From NCBI GenBank assembly GCA_016217625.1, contig JACRHK010000132.1:1-6869 (forward strand): a DNA stretch of 6,869 nucleotides, written 5' to 3'. The notes below the pieces were generated by a model. The model did no database searches, was not told the origin of the DNA, and saw nothing but the letters and a program-made list of their open reading frames with translations. Shown here one piece after another: positions 5,694-6,869 of this stretch (positions within the stretch are counted from its first letter, which is position 1; the number at the start of each line of letters is the position of its first letter). Source of the DNA: Nitrospirota bacterium. Its GTDB lineage: Bacteria > Nitrospirota > RBG-16-64-22 > JACRHK01. The position numbers and the translations under genes are program-made.

Positions 5694-6869
5694 TCACCCC
5701 ACGAACTTGTAAAATAGCAAGATTAACACCGTCCCCACGGCGCACGTGGCGAAGGCGGCGGCCGAGCCCGACTTCACCCAGATCCGGAACGTGATGGGCG
5801 TCGCCGTCTTCTCGCTCATCGAGACGGTCACGACGTTGGCCGTGGAACCGATCGGCGTCCCGTTCCCCCCGAACCCGACGCCCAGGGCCAGGGCCCACCA
5901 GAGGTAGTCCACCTCCACCCCCTGGACTTTAAGCGCCTGGATGACCGGGACCATCGCCACCGTAAAGGGGATGTTATCGATCGCTGCCGACAGGAGGGCC
6001 GAGACCCAGAGGACGATGACGATGGCCAGGACGGGCTGCTCCCGGGCCACGCCGACGATCGACTCGGCCAGCAGGTGCATGAGCCCCGTCCCCTCCACCC
6101 CGCCGACCACCACGAACAGCGCCGCAAAGAAGACCAGGACCGACCAGTCGACTTCTTTGAGCAGCTCGTCCGGCTTGGGCCTCACCAGGGCGAAGGCGAT
6201 CCCCATGCCGATCAGGGCCACCATGGCCGGCTTGAGGTGCAACGCGTCGTGGAGGAAGAATAGCGCAATCACGACCCCCAGAGCAAAGAGGATCCTCCTG
6301 AGGGTCTGATAGTCGGTCAGGGCCTCGCGGGGGTCCATCTGTAACAGAGCCTCGACGTGCTGGGAAGGGATCGCCAGCTCTTTCCGGAAGACGAGCTTGA
6401 GGACGACGAGCGTGACGACCAACGCCACCAGGACGATGGGCGTCAGGTGGACGAGAAAGTCGTTGAAGGAGAAGCCCGCCGCCGAGCCGATGATCATGTT
6501 CGGAGGGTCGCCGACGAGCGTCGCTACGCCGCCCACATCAGAGAGGATCGCCTCGGCCATGAGGAGCGGGACGGGGGAGATGGCGAGCCGGTCGGCGATC
6601 AGGATCGTGACGGGCGCGATGAGGACGATCGTCGTCACGTTGTCCAGGAACATCGAGACGAAGGTCGTCACCGTCCCCAGGGCCACGGTGAGCTTCCAGG
6701 GGTCGCCCCGCGTCGCCTTGGCCGTGGCGATGGCCAGGTACTCGAAAGCCCCCGTCTTCCCCAACATCGCCACCAGAACCATCATCCCGAAGAGGAGGCC
6801 CATGGTGTTGAAGTCGATGGCCTTGAGCGCCGCTCCCTGGGAGTAGAACCCCAGAAGCATCCCGGCCAC
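5694..6869 (-). CDS. ArsB/NhaD/SLC13-type ion permease (COG1055-like), 3' part
   Basis: The frame is open to the right edge of the window, giving 391 residues ending at TGA (5696-5694). The N-terminus is probably missing, since relatives are usually about 420-450 residues and the visible part begins already hydrophobic. It is a polytopic inner-membrane protein with the two inverted halves of the ion-transporter superfamily. First half: FLDNVTTIVLIAPVT (74-88) and GGVATLVGDPPNMIIGSAAG (113-132). Second half: AAIDNIPFTVAMVP (295-308) and GGNGTPIGSTANVV (334-347). The paired DN(V/I) helices and the GDPPN and NGTPIGSTAN hairpins are the substrate/cation sites in this group. Members move Na+/H+, arsenite, dicarboxylates or unknown anions, and sequence alone does not choose. 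It is probably the first visible gene of the minus-strand unit; UPF0182 follows after repeat array II. Confidence 0.9.
   Translation of the reverse strand: MAGMLLGFYSQGAALKAIDFNTMGLLFGMMVLVAMLGKTGAFEYLAIATAKATRGDPWKLTVALGTVTTFVSMFLDNVTTIVLIAPVTILIADRLAISPVPLLMAEAILSDVGGVATLVGDPPNMIIGSAAGFSFNDFLVHLTPIVLVALVVTLVVLKLVFRKELAIPSQHVEALLQMDPREALTDYQTLRRILFALGVVIALFFLHDALHLKPAMVALIGMGIAFALVRPKPDELLKEVDWSVLVFFAALFVVVGGVEGTGLMHLLAESIVGVAREQPVLAIVIVLWVSALLSAAIDNIPFTVAMVPVIQALKVQGVEVDYLWWALALGVGFGGNGTPIGSTANVVTVSMSEKTATPITFRIWVKSGSAAAFATCAVGTVLILLFYKFVG

Noticed and set aside
2838..5717. A 959-codon open frame on the plus strand, antisense to UPF0182
   Set aside because: It is codon-aligned with the UPF0182 gene on the other strand, where GC-rich third positions remove stops. 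Its product is rich in Arg, Pro, Glu and Asp with no fold-like pattern, while the minus-strand frame has clear family motifs throughout.

Overview
The window is a GC-rich bacterial chromosomal segment made of two convergent transcription units. The left unit (plus strand) is the membrane (Fo) half of an F-type ATP synthase: the end of an atpZ/atpI-type gene, then atpB (subunit a), atpE (subunit c) and atpF (subunit b), packed with a 1-base overlap and gaps of 14 and 15 bases. The F1 genes and delta (atpH, A, G, D, C) do not follow. The unit stops after atpF and meets genes coming from the other side, so the ATP synthase genes must be split over at least two loci.

The right unit (minus strand) reads, in transcription order: a 5'-truncated ArsB/NhaD/SLC13-type ion permease, a 156-base spacer, a large UPF0182 (COG1615) membrane protein of unknown function, and, 2 bases later, an AI-2E-family transporter. 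All proteins in the window are membrane proteins or membrane-anchored. No phage, insertion sequence, CRISPR, tRNA or rRNA signal was seen.

The most unusual content is in the two gene-free gaps. Each holds a symmetrical array of degenerate 7-base repeats: a block of heptads, a short centre, then the same heptad family on the opposite strand. Five units on each side face each other exactly in register. At 1722-1800 the array covers the stop codons of both convergent genes. At 5565-5675 the conserved CACG core of nine units faces CGTG in five units. The one left unit in the facing set whose core is CGCG faces the one right unit whose core is also CGCG, which looks like a compensated pair and argues for a maintained hairpin. 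The two arrays differ in sequence but share period, geometry and a loose NTNNCAC unit, so they may be two members of one dispersed family.

The organism cannot be named from this window. High GC, a split F-type operon, and UPF0182 and AI-2E genes would fit Methylomirabilota/Rokubacteria-like or deltaproteobacteria-like lineages, but this is a guess from gene content. The a and c subunit residues suggest a proton-driven rather than sodium-driven enzyme.
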